From Methanomassiliicoccales archaeon (GTDB lineage: Archaea; Thermoplasmatota; Thermoplasmata; RBG-16-68-12; SOIM01), in the NCBI GenBank assembly GCA_030593295.1, contig JAUVHO010000010.1, positions 1 through 46,742 on the forward strand: 46,742 bases of DNA, in the 5' to 3' direction. Position 1 is the first letter of the stretch, and every line of letters starts with the position of its first letter. Both the position numbers and the translations under genes were made by a program. Positions 25,329-35,541 of the stretch are shown here, piece after piece. The notes below the pieces were generated by a model. That model did no database searches and had not been told where the DNA came from. It saw only the letters and a list, made by a program, of their open reading frames with translations.

Positions 25329-25990
25329 AGAGTATCGATCTCATAATGAAGAATCTCAGGGAGAGGTATCAACACGGTGCCTTTCCTGGGAACATATCTG
25401 GAACCGCTTTGCAGAAAGAACTGAGGCGTCCGTATAGGGTATTGATCTCAACGATCCTCTCACATCGAACAAAGGACGAGAACACTCATCGAGCATCATC
25501 CAATCTCTTCGAGAGATTTCCTACGGCAAACGACGTGGCAAATGCTCCTTTGGAGGAGATAGAGGAACTGATCCGTCCGTCTGGATTCTACAAGGTCAAA
25601 GCCCGGAGGGTGAAGGAGGTCTCCAAGATCCTGCTGGAAGAATATGACGGTGAAGTGCCGAGGGGTTTTGATGAACTGATGTCCTTACCATCGGTCGGCA
25701 GGAAGACCGCGAACTGCGTTCTTGTCTACGCCTTCGGGGAACCAGCGGTGCCCGTGGATGTGCATGTTCACAAGATCTCCAACCGCCTTGGGCTGGTGAG
25801 CACCAAGACCCCGGACCAGACCGAAGCAGAGCTTGTGAAGTTGGTGCCCAAGAAGTACTGGCTGGATTTGAACGAGCTGTTCGTGAGGTTCGGGCAGGAC
25901 ACATGCAGGTCCGTTGGTCCAAAATGTAACGAATGTGATTTCAGCTCTTTCTGTCTATACTACAAAGAACCCGGGAAAAAAGTCAGCTAA
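25325..25990 (+). CDS. nth: Endonuclease III (DNA glycosylase/AP lyase)
   Basis: The 221-residue HhH-GPD glycosylase has helix-hairpin-helix [10 protein letters not shown] with catalytic Lys127 and [13 protein letters not shown] with catalytic Asp145. A C-terminal 4Fe-4S cluster loop has Cys194, Cys201, Cys204 and Cys210 (C-x6-C-x2-C-x5-C). It removes oxidised pyrimidines and nicks the abasic site. The motif [10 protein letters not shown] near residue 45 replaces the more common LSxQTxD, so a substrate-pocket Gln is an Arg here. The GTG start overlaps the folC stop, and the 3' end overlaps gyrA by 4 nt. Confidence 0.95.
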   Translation: MKSIDLIMKNLRERYQHGAFPGNISGTALQKELRRPYRVLISTILSHRTKDENTHRASSNLFERFPTANDVANAPLEEIEELIRPSGFYKVKARRVKEVSKILLEEYDGEVPRGFDELMSLPSVGRKTANCVLVYAFGEPAVPVDVHVHKISNRLGLVSTKTPDQTEAELVKLVPKKYWLDLNELFVRFGQDTCRSVGPKCNECDFSSFCLYYKEPGKKVS

Positions 25991-28488
25991 TCTTCGCTTT
26001 TCTCTTCTTCATCCTCGCTCTCGGTTTCTTCGATCATCTCGATCTCTTCTTTCTCGGGGACCATCCTTGCCAGCGCCTTCACCTTGTCGTCCTTCTTCAT
26101 GCGCATGACCTTGACACCCTGGGTCGCTCTTCCCATGACCCGAATGCCTTCCACCGGGATCCTGATTATCATTCCCTTGACGCTGGTGATTATGAGCTCG
26201 TCGTCCTCCCTCACATGTCTGATGGCCACCACGGGACCGTTCTTTTCCACTATCCTGAGGTTTATGACGCCCATCGCTCCACGTTTTGTCTTTCTGTAAT
26301 CGCTGACCTTGGACCTTTTTCCATACCCCTTCACTGTGACCGTCAACATCACGGATTCGGGCTCCACCACGGCCATACCGATCACTCTATCATCCTTCTT
26401 CTTCAGCCTGGCCCCTATGACCCCCATCGAGTACCTGCCCGTGGACCGGACCTGGGTCTCGGAGAATCTCACAGCCATTCCCTGCCTTGTACCTATCATG
26501 ACCTCTTTGGTCCCGTCCGAGAGCTTAACGTCCACGAGTTCGTCCCCCGGCCTGAGCTTTATCGCCCATATGCCTGTGACCCTCGGTCTGCTGTACGCCG
26601 AGAGCTTTGTCTTCTTTATCAGTCCCTTCTTGGTTCCGAACAGAAGGAACCTGTCCTCATCGAACTCATCGATCGGGATCATCTCGGAGATGGTCTCTCC
26701 CTTTTCCAGACGGGGTATCATGTTGATTATCGGCTTTCCTTTGGCATGTCTTCCGCCCGCAGGCAGTTGCCACGCTTTCAACCAGTGGACTTTGCCCATG
26801 TTGGTGAAGAACAAGATGTAATCGTGCGAGGATGTGACGAACAGGTCCACCACGAAGTCCTCTTCCTTGGTCTCCATCCCTTTTAGGCCGACGCCGCCTC
26901 TCCTCTGCTGCCGATAGGTGTCGCACGGCAACCTCTTGATGTAGCCAGTGTTCGTGATCGTGACAACGACATCCTCCACCGGGATGAGGTCCTCGATGTC
27001 GAAGTCGTCCGCGTGCTCGACTATCTCGGTCCTCCGCTCATCCCCGTACTTCTCCTTGATCTCTGTTAGCTCTTCCTTGATCATCTCGTGGATCTTCTCG
27101 TCACTGGCAAGTATCTCTTCCAGCTCCTCTATCTTCTTCTCGAGCTCCTTCTCCTCGTCTCTCAGAGCTTGAAGTTCCATTCCCGTGAGCTTCTGGAGCC
27201 TCATTTCCAGGATCGCCTTCGCCTGCTCTTCTGACAGCAGGTACGTCTTTATGAGACCGTTCCTGGCCTCCTCGGCGGTCTGTGAACGTCTGATCAACCG
27301 AATGACATCGTCAAGATGGTCGACCGCGGTGATGAGTCCCTCGGTTATGTGAAGTCTGTGCTTCGCCTTCTTCAGATCGAACTCGGTCCTTCTCCTGATG
27401 ACCTCTTCCCTGAATCTCAGGAACTCCGTTATCGCCGTTTTGATGTCCAGGATCTTCGGTTCCCCGTCCACAATGGCCAGGTTGATCATTCCAAAGGTGG
27501 ATTCCATGGCCGTGTGCTTGTACAGCTGGTTGAGGATCACTTCCTCCAACACGCCCCTCCTGAGGTCGATGACGATCCTCATCCCATCCTTGTCGCTCTC
27601 GTCCCTGAGGTCGGTGATTCCGTCGATCTTCTTGTCCTTGACCAGATGGGCTATCTTCTCGATCAGCTTCGCCTTGTTCACCATGTAAGGTATCTCGGTG
27701 ACTATGATCCTCTGGGTGTCCTTCGCCTTCTCTTCGATATTCACCTTCGCTCTGACCCTGATCCGACCCCTTCCGGTGTGGTAGGCCTCCACGACGCCTC
27801 TTCTGCCGTAGATGATGCCACCTGTCGGGAAGTCAGGTCCCCGCAGGATGTTCATGAGCTCGGTCACTTCGATGTCTGGATTGTCGATTATCTCAATAGC
27901 GGCATCCACCACCTCTCCGAGGTTGTGAGGGGGTATGTTGGTCGCCATTCCCACCGCGATACCGCTTGAACCGTTGACCAGTAAGTTAGGGAACTTCGCA
28001 GGGAGTACGGTGGGTTCCTTCAAAGAACCGTCGAAGTTGTCCATGAAGTCGACCGTTTCCTTGTCTATGTCGGCCATCAGTTCATCTGTAATCCTATCCA
28101 TCCGGCACTCCGTGTATCTCATCGCCGCCGGTGGGTCCCCGTCAACGCTTCCCATGTTCCCTTGACCGTCGATAAGCATATAGCGCATGGAGAAGTCCTG
28201 TGCCATTCGGGCCAACGCATCGTAAACAGCCATGTCGCCGTGGGGGTGGTACTTGCCCAGGACCTCGCCGACCACTCTGGCAGACTTCTTGTAGGGCTTC
28301 GACCTATCCAGACCCAGATCCCTCATCGCATAGAGTATCCTCTTGTGGACCGGTTTGAGCCCGTCCCGGACATCCGGCAGTGCCCTGCCCACGATCACGC
28401 TCATGGCGTAATCTATGTACGATGTCTCCATCTCGGTTTCTATGGGTCTTGGAAAGATCCTTTTCTCTTCTTCTTCGGTCTCTTCCAA
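25987..28488 (-). CDS. gyrA: DNA gyrase subunit A
   Basis: The 833-residue type IIA topoisomerase subunit has [20 protein letters not shown] near the N-terminus, the catalytic Tyr125 in [10 protein letters not shown], and a C-terminal pinwheel domain opened by a GyrA box QRRGGVG (528-534; consensus QRRGGKG), which argues for gyrase rather than topoisomerase IV. The tail is very acidic. The residue matching E. coli Ser83, the main quinolone contact, is Met86. Translation starts at TTG 28488 with AGGTGATC just upstream, 8 nt after gyrB. Archaeal gyrase is understood to derive from an ancient bacterial transfer. Confidence 0.97.
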   Translation of the reverse strand: MEETEEEEKRIFPRPIETEMETSYIDYAMSVIVGRALPDVRDGLKPVHKRILYAMRDLGLDRSKPYKKSARVVGEVLGKYHPHGDMAVYDALARMAQDFSMRYMLIDGQGNMGSVDGDPPAAMRYTECRMDRITDELMADIDKETVDFMDNFDGSLKEPTVLPAKFPNLLVNGSSGIAVGMATNIPPHNLGEVVDAAIEIIDNPDIEVTELMNILRGPDFPTGGIIYGRRGVVEAYHTGRGRIRVRAKVNIEEKAKDTQRIIVTEIPYMVNKAKLIEKIAHLVKDKKIDGITDLRDESDKDGMRIVIDLRRGVLEEVILNQLYKHTAMESTFGMINLAIVDGEPKILDIKTAITEFLRFREEVIRRRTEFDLKKAKHRLHITEGLITAVDHLDDVIRLIRRSQTAEEARNGLIKTYLLSEEQAKAILEMRLQKLTGMELQALRDEEKELEKKIEELEEILASDEKIHEMIKEELTEIKEKYGDERRTEIVEHADDFDIEDLIPVEDVVVTITNTGYIKRLPCDTYRQQRRGGVGLKGMETKEEDFVVDLFVTSSHDYILFFTNMGKVHWLKAWQLPAGGRHAKGKPIINMIPRLEKGETISEMIPIDEFDEDRFLLFGTKKGLIKKTKLSAYSRPRVTGIWAIKLRPGDELVDVKLSDGTKEVMIGTRQGMAVRFSETQVRSTGRYSMGVIGARLKKKDDRVIGMAVVEPESVMLTVTVKGYGKRSKVSDYRKTKRGAMGVINLRIVEKNGPVVAIRHVREDDELIITSVKGMIIRIPVEGIRVMGRATQGVKVMRMKKDDKVKALARMVPEKEEIEMIEETESEDEEEKSED

Positions 28489-28496
28489 AAGATCAC

Positions 28497-30398
<1,902 letters not shown>

Positions 30399-30464
30399 CT
30401 AAATCCTCATGGGTTTCACAGGGAGCGCATCCCGATTTCTCTGCAGTTAGGAGAATGTCCTTTG

Positions 30465-30473
30465 AGTATATAA
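30465..30473 (-). promoter_or_regulatory. TATA element for gyrBA
   Basis: The minus strand reads CTTATATAC about 70 nt before the gyrB ATG, giving an estimated leader near 45 nt with an SD. The rest of the 295-nt spacer (30399-30693) contains no gene I can support. Confidence 0.5.
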
Positions 30474-30587
30474 GAATTTACACATATCCAGATAGGGAAA
30501 AAAGGGCCCCAAAACATATGGCTATCTAGGTGGGAAAGATGTAAATACTAGAATGTGGAGAAACCAGCGCGTTTTTCAGCATGTTCT

Positions 30588-30606
30588 GACCCACCTGCGA
30601 TGGGTC
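30588..30606. repeat. Perfect inverted repeat (6-bp stem, 7-nt loop)
   Basis: GACCCA and TGGGTC flank the loop CCTGCGA. It lies about 90 nt downstream of the CARDB-gene stop and upstream of the gyrB promoter. It could be a transcript-end hairpin or a protein-binding palindrome. No T-run follows on either strand. Confidence 0.3.
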
Positions 30607-30693
30607 GTGGGACTCCGCTTTGGGAATCAATTCTGTCTCTCCTGCAACATCTTGCGTTTCTTCTGATTTTGCAGCTCTTGGGGGGGTCGGCAC

Positions 30694-31218
30694 CTACTCT
30701 CTTCTACGTGAGTTCTGCCCTTTCAGTTTCTCGAAGATGCTCGGAACCAATGGAGTGATGAACACAACAGCGACTATCAGTATCAATGCCCCGATCAGTG
30801 TACCAGGATCCCCAAGAGTCACTTCAATCTCCGAACTTATCTCTGTGTCCGGTAGAGGCATGTCATTGACTCTCAGCATTGCGCTTATTGTATGAGTTCC
30901 GCTTTCAGTAGTCCAGTCGATTTCCTGGTTTGAGGAACTGTTTGCTTCCAGGTTGATGCCCGTGATATTCTCTATCTCTACATAATCGACATAGAAAGCC
31001 AGGGTCACATTGCTGATGGCAAATGTGGCATTGTTGTGGACGGTGACCGATATGGTTATCACATCTCCATCCGAGGGATTAGCACCGGAGAAGGTCATGC
31101 CAGATATACCGACGTTTTGCGCGCTTGCATTAGGGACCATTCCCAAAATGGCAAACAGTACTAGGCCGACGGCGATAGCCGCTGCGAACGTTGTATTGAC
31201 GTATCTTGTCTTCATCAT
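30694..31218 (-). CDS. Membrane-anchored CARDB-like protein of the ABC operon
   Basis: The 174-residue protein has an N-terminal hydrophobic segment with a likely cleavage region (GMVPNASAQN) and a single Ig-like CARDB-type domain (about 40-130; NPSDGDVITISVTVHNN, NVTLAFYVDY). A C-terminal membrane helix (about 139-160) precedes a basic tail. The ATG at 31218 has GGAG as SD, inside the end of the permease gene. It is probably an extracytoplasmic accessory of the exporter encoded just upstream, but what it binds is unknown. Confidence 0.75.
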   Translation of the reverse strand: MMKTRYVNTTFAAAIAVGLVLFAILGMVPNASAQNVGISGMTFSGANPSDGDVITISVTVHNNATFAISNVTLAFYVDYVEIENITGINLEANSSSNQEIDWTTESGTHTISAMLRVNDMPLPDTEISSEIEVTLGDPGTLIGALILIVAVVFITPLVPSIFEKLKGQNSRRRE

Positions 31219-31222
31219 GATA

Positions 31223-32047
31223 TCACTCCATCTTCCTCCGGTTGGCAAGTCCTATGCCGATCAGGAAAAGGCTGATGGCATAGGCCAACATCACACCCAC
31301 CCCAACATAGAAATCCGGTGAGAAACCACCACCGATCCGTTGTGCTGGTCCACTTGAGCCAAACCCGCCTGTTGACGTTCCCAGAACATTCGTCATGACA
31401 TCTGATGAATATGTGACGAGGAACCAAGGCTCCACGTCTGCAAACTGCAACACACCAGCTATAATCGGCAGTATGAGCATGAGCAGGAAGAACCCGATGA
31501 GTGTTGACGTAATTGTGCCTTTCATGATCGTGCTGAAGAAGAATATCACGGCAACCACACTTGCGGCGTATATCAGGGCCAGCATGAAGGACATGCCGAA
31601 CTCTACGGATATCGCTCCAAAGCCGAATATCTGCGCTATCTCCAGCATCGTAACGAGATAATAGACGGAAATCACGAACCATGTGGCCAGAAGTGCGGCA
31701 GCGAATTTGCCCACGTTGATGGAGGTGCGTCTTTGAGGTGTGGAGAATAGCGTCAGTCCTGTCTTCTTCTCGAATTCACCGGAGACCGCGTCCCCCGCAA
31801 ACAACGCTCCAGAAATGACTATCAGGAGAGTTATGAAACCCAGGTTCGTGGATGCAAAGGCATTTGCTGTGTCCGCATAGTCTCCACCCAAGAGTGGGGG
31901 AATCGCATAGAACAGGATAGGCAATGCAATCGCCAAGGCGACCACGAGCACGATCCTCTTTCGGTTCAGATGCTTCTTCAGTTCGAATCTGATATTCAGG
32001 AAGAGGTGAGAGATGTCGGTCCTCATGTCATTCTTCAGAGAGGTCAC
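31223..32047 (-). CDS. ABC-2 type transporter permease
   Basis: The 274-residue integral membrane protein has about six hydrophobic helices, with a cytosolic N-terminus (FELKKHLNRKR) entering the first helix. The segment ISGALFAGDAVSGEFEKKTGLTLFSTP matches the conserved coupling region of ABC-2/NatB-like permeases. Its GTG start immediately follows the ATPase stop. With the ATPase it should form an exporter; the substrate cannot be read from the sequence. Confidence 0.88.
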   Translation of the reverse strand: MTSLKNDMRTDISHLFLNIRFELKKHLNRKRIVLVVALAIALPILFYAIPPLLGGDYADTANAFASTNLGFITLLIVISGALFAGDAVSGEFEKKTGLTLFSTPQRRTSINVGKFAAALLATWFVISVYYLVTMLEIAQIFGFGAISVEFGMSFMLALIYAASVVAVIFFFSTIMKGTITSTLIGFFLLMLILPIIAGVLQFADVEPWFLVTYSSDVMTNVLGTSTGGFGSSGPAQRIGGGFSPDFYVGVGVMLAYAISLFLIGIGLANRRKME

Positions 32048-33001
32048 CTAGTTCACACCCCTCTCATCGCTCATTATCGAGACATAGAAATCCTCAAGGC
32101 TCACTGTTTCAGGGGCGTACGAGGATACTCTGAATCCGGAGGATATCAACTTAGCAAGAATCTGATGACTGGTTTCCGGCTTCCCATCGAAGCCTATGTG
32201 AATCCTGCCATTTGCCACTTCGACTTCGTTCACGGATGCAATTGCCCCTATCCTATCGAGATCGTCTGTCGATAGCTGGTCCAGGAACTTCGCTTCTATC
32301 CTTTTGACACTCACCATGTTCTTGATGTTCTCAACTGTGTCATAGGCGATGACTTTGGTCTGGTCCAGGAAGATGACCTTGTCGCAGGTATCGCTCACCT
32401 CGTTGAGCAGATGAGAGCTCAGGAAAATCGTTGTGCCTTCCCTTTGTAGCTGCTTCAACATGTCCCTGATTTCCTTCATACCCTTTGGGTCCAGACCGAT
32501 GGCTGGTTCATCGAGTATCAAGATCTCCGGCTCGTGCAAGATGGTGGTTGCGACGGCCAGTCTTCGTTGCATACCTGTACTGAAGGCTCCCAACTTCTTG
32601 TGTTCCCAGTCTGAGAGTCGGACCGTTTTGAGGACTTCTTCGATTCTCGCATCGATCTTGTCTTTCTCCATGCCGTGGACCTTTCCATGGTACCTCAACA
32701 CGTCATGTGGTGTCAGATAGTCGTAGATGCCTGGAACCTCGATGAGCGCTCCGACAGGCTTGAGTGCTTCCTTGGGATTCTTGTTCACATCTATACCATT
32801 GATGTAGGCGTGCCCCGAGGTTGGACTCAGCAAGTTGGTCAGTATCTTTATGGTGGTTGTCTTGCCAGATCCATTTGGACCCAGGTATCCGACAATCTCA
32901 CCCTTCTTCACGGTGAACGATACGTCATCAAGCACCTTGACGTCCTTGACGTAGCATTTCTCAAGGTTCTCTATCTCGATCGCGAATTCGGTCGTATGCA
33001 T
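32048..33001 (-). CDS. ABC transporter ATP-binding protein
   Basis: The 317-residue ATPase has Walker A GPNGSGKTTT, an ABC signature LGAFSTGMQRRLAVA, Walker B ILILDEPAIGLDP and switch His in LSSHLLNEV. The signature reads FSTGM where LSGGQ is usual, which is common in CcmA/NatA-like export ATPases. A C-terminal domain of about 90 residues follows, as in drug and lipid exporters. It is preceded by GGTGAT and has its own TATA-like element, so it may also be transcribed independently of the regulator. Confidence 0.93.
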   Translation of the reverse strand: MHTTEFAIEIENLEKCYVKDVKVLDDVSFTVKKGEIVGYLGPNGSGKTTTIKILTNLLSPTSGHAYINGIDVNKNPKEALKPVGALIEVPGIYDYLTPHDVLRYHGKVHGMEKDKIDARIEEVLKTVRLSDWEHKKLGAFSTGMQRRLAVATTILHEPEILILDEPAIGLDPKGMKEIRDMLKQLQREGTTIFLSSHLLNEVSDTCDKVIFLDQTKVIAYDTVENIKNMVSVKRIEAKFLDQLSTDDLDRIGAIASVNEVEVANGRIHIGFDGKPETSHQILAKLISSGFRVSSYAPETVSLEDFYVSIMSDERGVN

Positions 33002-33032
33002 ATCACATCACCAATACGCTCTATTCCCCTAC

Positions 33033-33042
33033 CTATAAATAT
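33033..33042 (-). promoter_or_regulatory. TATA element for the ABC ATPase gene
   Basis: The minus strand reads ATATTTATAG, about 36 nt before the ATG at 33001. It would provide an internal promoter within the regulator-exporter cluster. Confidence 0.45.
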
Positions 33043-33086
33043 GAATTTTCCAGAATTATTCCCACACGCACCCAAATTGTACCAAA

Positions 33087-33398
33087 TCACGTCCAAGTTA
33101 TTTTGAAGAGGATGGCGAGTGCTACCATTTCGACGATGTTCAAGAGGAACAGGCCAGGAACCCCGCGTTCACCGCTAGACATCGGTGTGTCGACGCCGGA
33201 TGTCCAGACGATTATCCCAATGATGAACAGTATGCTCTTGAGCAGAAAGACCGAGGCGAAGAACAGAAGACCTATTGAGAACTCCGATTTGACCTTCTTG
33301 TAGTTACCCCAGTACACATGAAGCAATCCAAGCAAAAGACATACGTTGACTATCTCCACTATCATGACCGCCAGGAATATCCAGCTATCTGTTGTCAC
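33087..33398 (-). CDS. Small three-helix membrane protein
   Basis: The 103-residue protein is almost entirely hydrophobic, with helices at about 6-28, 40-62 and 82-101, and a short polar loop (TSGVDTPMSSGERGVPG) before the last. No family is recognised. It lies between a winged-helix regulator and an ABC exporter on the same strand with a 48-nt gap to the regulator, so a sensing or signalling role for the operon is plausible but unproven. Confidence 0.7.
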   Translation of the reverse strand: MTTDSWIFLAVMIVEIVNVCLLLGLLHVYWGNYKKVKSEFSIGLLFFASVFLLKSILFIIGIIVWTSGVDTPMSSGERGVPGLFLLNIVEMVALAILFKITWT

Positions 33399-33446
33399 GT
33401 TCTCACCTCTTCTTGGTCAGCACTTCCTACGATGTCGGTTTCCTAT

Positions 33447-33731
33447 CTAGCTTTGCCCAATTTTCTCCCAAATCTCTTCAAATGTTTCGTAATTCTCTTC
33501 CATAACGCCAGTGAGGAAGTACACTGTACCGTATCTCCCTCCGCCGGATGATGTGACTATGTTGTTCTTCTTCAGGACATCGATGTGATGTCTCACAGTC
33601 CTGTAATCCAGCTCGACCTTCTCCGCAAGTTGATTCGCGTTGTAGGGTCTATCGTGGAGGATTCTGATGATTCTGGCTCGGTTGATTCCACCTTTGGTGC
33701 CGACGATCAACCACCACAGGAACTGCTTCAT
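33447..33731 (-). CDS. Winged helix-turn-helix transcriptional regulator (ArsR-like)
   Basis: The 94-residue protein has a classic winged HTH at about 16-75: [20 protein letters not shown], then the recognition helix [18 protein letters not shown] and a beta wing [15 protein letters not shown] short C-terminal helix could mediate dimerisation. It heads a gene set running through a membrane protein, ABC ATPase, permease and CARDB protein. A perfect palindrome sits at its predicted transcription start, suggesting autoregulation. Confidence 0.88.
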   Translation of the reverse strand: MKQFLWWLIVGTKGGINRARIIRILHDRPYNANQLAEKVELDYRTVRHHIDVLKKNNIVTSSGGGRYGTVYFLTGVMEENYETFEEIWEKIGQS

Positions 33732-33741
33732 GAATATGCAA

Positions 33742-33754
33742 ACCCGTTTCGGGT
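33742..33754. promoter_or_regulatory. Palindromic operator candidate (ACCCG-TTT-CGGGT)
   Basis: A perfect 5-3-5 inverted repeat lies 11 nt before the regulator's start codon, on the predicted transcription start about 27 nt from the TATA at 33766-33775. Binding by the winged-helix protein would block initiation. This is inference from position and symmetry. Confidence 0.5.
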
Positions 33755-33765
33755 ATGGAACTTCT

Positions 33766-33775
33766 CAGATAAAAC
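33766..33775 (-). promoter_or_regulatory. TATA element for the wHTH-ABC operon
   Basis: The minus strand reads GTTTTATCTG, centred about 40 nt before the ATG at 33731. Confidence 0.4.
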
Positions 33776-33856
33776 AGCGACATCAAAAGCCAGTCTGCGG
33801 AATCTGGCGATGCCGCTCCCAAACCTAGAAAATGTCATCTTCGGGACGGGTCAAAA

Positions 33857-35269
33857 TCACCGTCTTTTCCAGCGAGGTCCGTCCTTTGTATCTTCCAGCA
33901 AAATGCCTATGTCCGCCAGCCGATCCCTTATCTCGTCCGAGACCTTGAAGTCCTTCGCTTCTCTGGCCTTTCCACGCATCTCGACCAGGAAGTCCATGAG
34001 GCCGTCCACGACGCTGTCCTTCTCCGTTTCCCTTCCGAAGAGACCCAGAACATCACCTGTGGTTTCGTAGACGTCAAGCACCTTCTGAAGCGTTTCTCTG
34101 GCCAGTCCGCTCTCGAGAGCGGTGTTGATCTTTGTGGAGAATGTGAACAGGTGTGAGATGGCCTCTCTAGTGTTGAAATCGTTGTCCATGGATTCCTCGA
34201 ACTTGTGCATGACTTCCTCGACGGCTTTGTTGACCTCTTCATCTTCGGGACTTCTTTCTTCCTTGGCCTGCCATTTGAGGGCGAAATGGACGTTCTGAAC
34301 GGTCTCGACCAGGCGTTCATACCCCTGCTTTGCTTCCTCCAGCAGTTCATTGGAGAAGTCCACCGGGCTTCGATAATGTGCGTTGACCAAGAAGAACCTC
34401 AGCACCGCGGGATCATAATCCTCCAGTGCCTCCTTCACCCTCCAGAAGTTCTTCAGCGACTTGGACATCTTCTCTCCATCAACGTTCAGGATACCTGTGT
34501 GCAGCCAATACTTGACGAACGGTTCCTTCCCTGTGAGCGCTTCTGCTTGAGCTATCTCGGATTCGTGATGCGGGAATATCAGCTCGGTGGCGCCTCCGTG
34601 GATATCGTACTGGTCACCGAAGTAAGCCATACTTATCGCAGTGTCCTCTATGTGCCATCCCGGCCTGCCTTTCCCCCATGGACTGTCCCAGGTGGGTTCT
34701 CCAGGTTTCTCCGCCTTCCATAATGCGAAATCTTCGGGATTTTTCTTGTTCTCATCGACTTCGACCCTAGCACCTGGCCGGAGCTTCTCTAGGACCTGCT
34801 TGGAGAGTTTCCCGAAATCGGGGAACTTGTTGACCTCGAAGTAAACGTTGCCGTTCGATTCGTAAGCAAATCCCTTTTCGATCAGACCTTTGATCTGGTC
34901 CAGAATCTCGGGGATGTACTCGGTCGCCCTGGGATAGATGTTGATGCTGTCAATGCCAAGGGCGTCCATGTCGTCCAAGAATTCCTTGAAGTACTTCTTT
35001 ACCAGGTCGGGAACCGGGATATCGGATTCATTGGACCTGTTTATCAGATTGTCGTCCACGTCGGTCACGTTCTGGATGTAGAACACGCTGTATCCTCGGT
35101 ACGAGAGATACTTCGCAATCGTGTCGAAGGCGACGTAGGTCTTGGCATGGCCCAGATGTGTGTAATCGTATGGCGTCACGCCGCACACGAACATGCTCAC
35201 TCTGTTTCCGTGGAGAGGCTCGAATTCCTCCATCTTGCGGTTCAGGGTGTTGTAGACCTGTATGGTCAT
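33857..35269 (-). CDS. cysS: Cysteinyl-tRNA synthetase
   Basis: The 470-residue class Ia synthetase has zinc-ligand Cys29 in FVCGVTPYD, the HIGH motif THLGHA (37-42), the zinc-site segment FPHHESEIAQAEAL and KMSKSLKNF. It charges tRNA-Cys with cysteine. Its presence means the organism has direct Cys-tRNA formation rather than only the SepRS/SepCysS route. The ATG lies 15 nt after the 3' end of a tRNA-Cys gene on the same strand, so synthetase and cognate tRNA probably share a transcript. No SD is visible. Confidence 0.96.
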   Translation of the reverse strand: MTIQVYNTLNRKMEEFEPLHGNRVSMFVCGVTPYDYTHLGHAKTYVAFDTIAKYLSYRGYSVFYIQNVTDVDDNLINRSNESDIPVPDLVKKYFKEFLDDMDALGIDSINIYPRATEYIPEILDQIKGLIEKGFAYESNGNVYFEVNKFPDFGKLSKQVLEKLRPGARVEVDENKKNPEDFALWKAEKPGEPTWDSPWGKGRPGWHIEDTAISMAYFGDQYDIHGGATELIFPHHESEIAQAEALTGKEPFVKYWLHTGILNVDGEKMSKSLKNFWRVKEALEDYDPAVLRFFLVNAHYRSPVDFSNELLEEAKQGYERLVETVQNVHFALKWQAKEERSPEDEEVNKAVEEVMHKFEESMDNDFNTREAISHLFTFSTKINTALESGLARETLQKVLDVYETTGDVLGLFGRETEKDSVVDGLMDFLVEMRGKAREAKDFKVSDEIRDRLADIGILLEDTKDGPRWKRR

Positions 35270-35284
35270 GGTCGGAACATCCTA

Positions 35285-35357
35285 TGCCCGGGGAGGGAAT
35301 CGAACCCCCAAAGAACCGATCTGCAGTCGGTCACATTAGCCACTCTGTCACCCGGGC
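35285..35357 (-). tRNA. tRNA-Cys (anticodon GCA)
   Basis: On the minus strand the acceptor stem GCCCGGG/CCCGGGC is perfect (7 bp). The anticodon arm is ACCGA-CTGCAGA-TCGGT with anticodon GCA, the variable loop is 5 nt, and the T arm is GGGGG-TTCGATT-CCCTC. The D arm (ACAG/ATGT) is weak, with one G-A apposition. CCA is not encoded. The discriminator position reads A, whereas tRNA-Cys normally has U73. No intron is present. The 3' end is 15 nt from cysS. Confidence 0.93.
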
Positions 35358-35388
35358 TTGGGGTAGTGGTTGTCATTATTATCATGGG

Positions 35389-35397
35389 TAATTAAGG
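35389..35397 (-). promoter_or_regulatory. Putative TATA element for the tRNA-Cys-cysS unit
   Basis: The minus strand reads CTTAATTAC, centred about 36 nt before the tRNA 5' end. A second A/T-rich block lies at 35375-35383. Confidence 0.4.
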
Positions 35398-35541
35398 TTT
35401 TCACCCAGTCTTCTTCTTCGCTGTGTTACCGCATTTTGTCCCAGACGTGTCATTGCATCCTGCCAGCCATCTCTGTCTACATGTCAGAAAACTTAATAGT
35501 GTCGGACAATAAGTACCGAAACCAGTAGGAGGATGAATAGT

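Noticed and set aside
27316-27969. 217-codon plus-strand frame inside gyrA
   Set aside because: Shadow of gyrA; His/Asp-rich low-complexity reading without a fold signature.
30555-30895. Plus-strand frames upstream of and across the CARDB gene
   Set aside because: No SD or conserved motif; they are antisense to the secreted protein's C-terminal helix.
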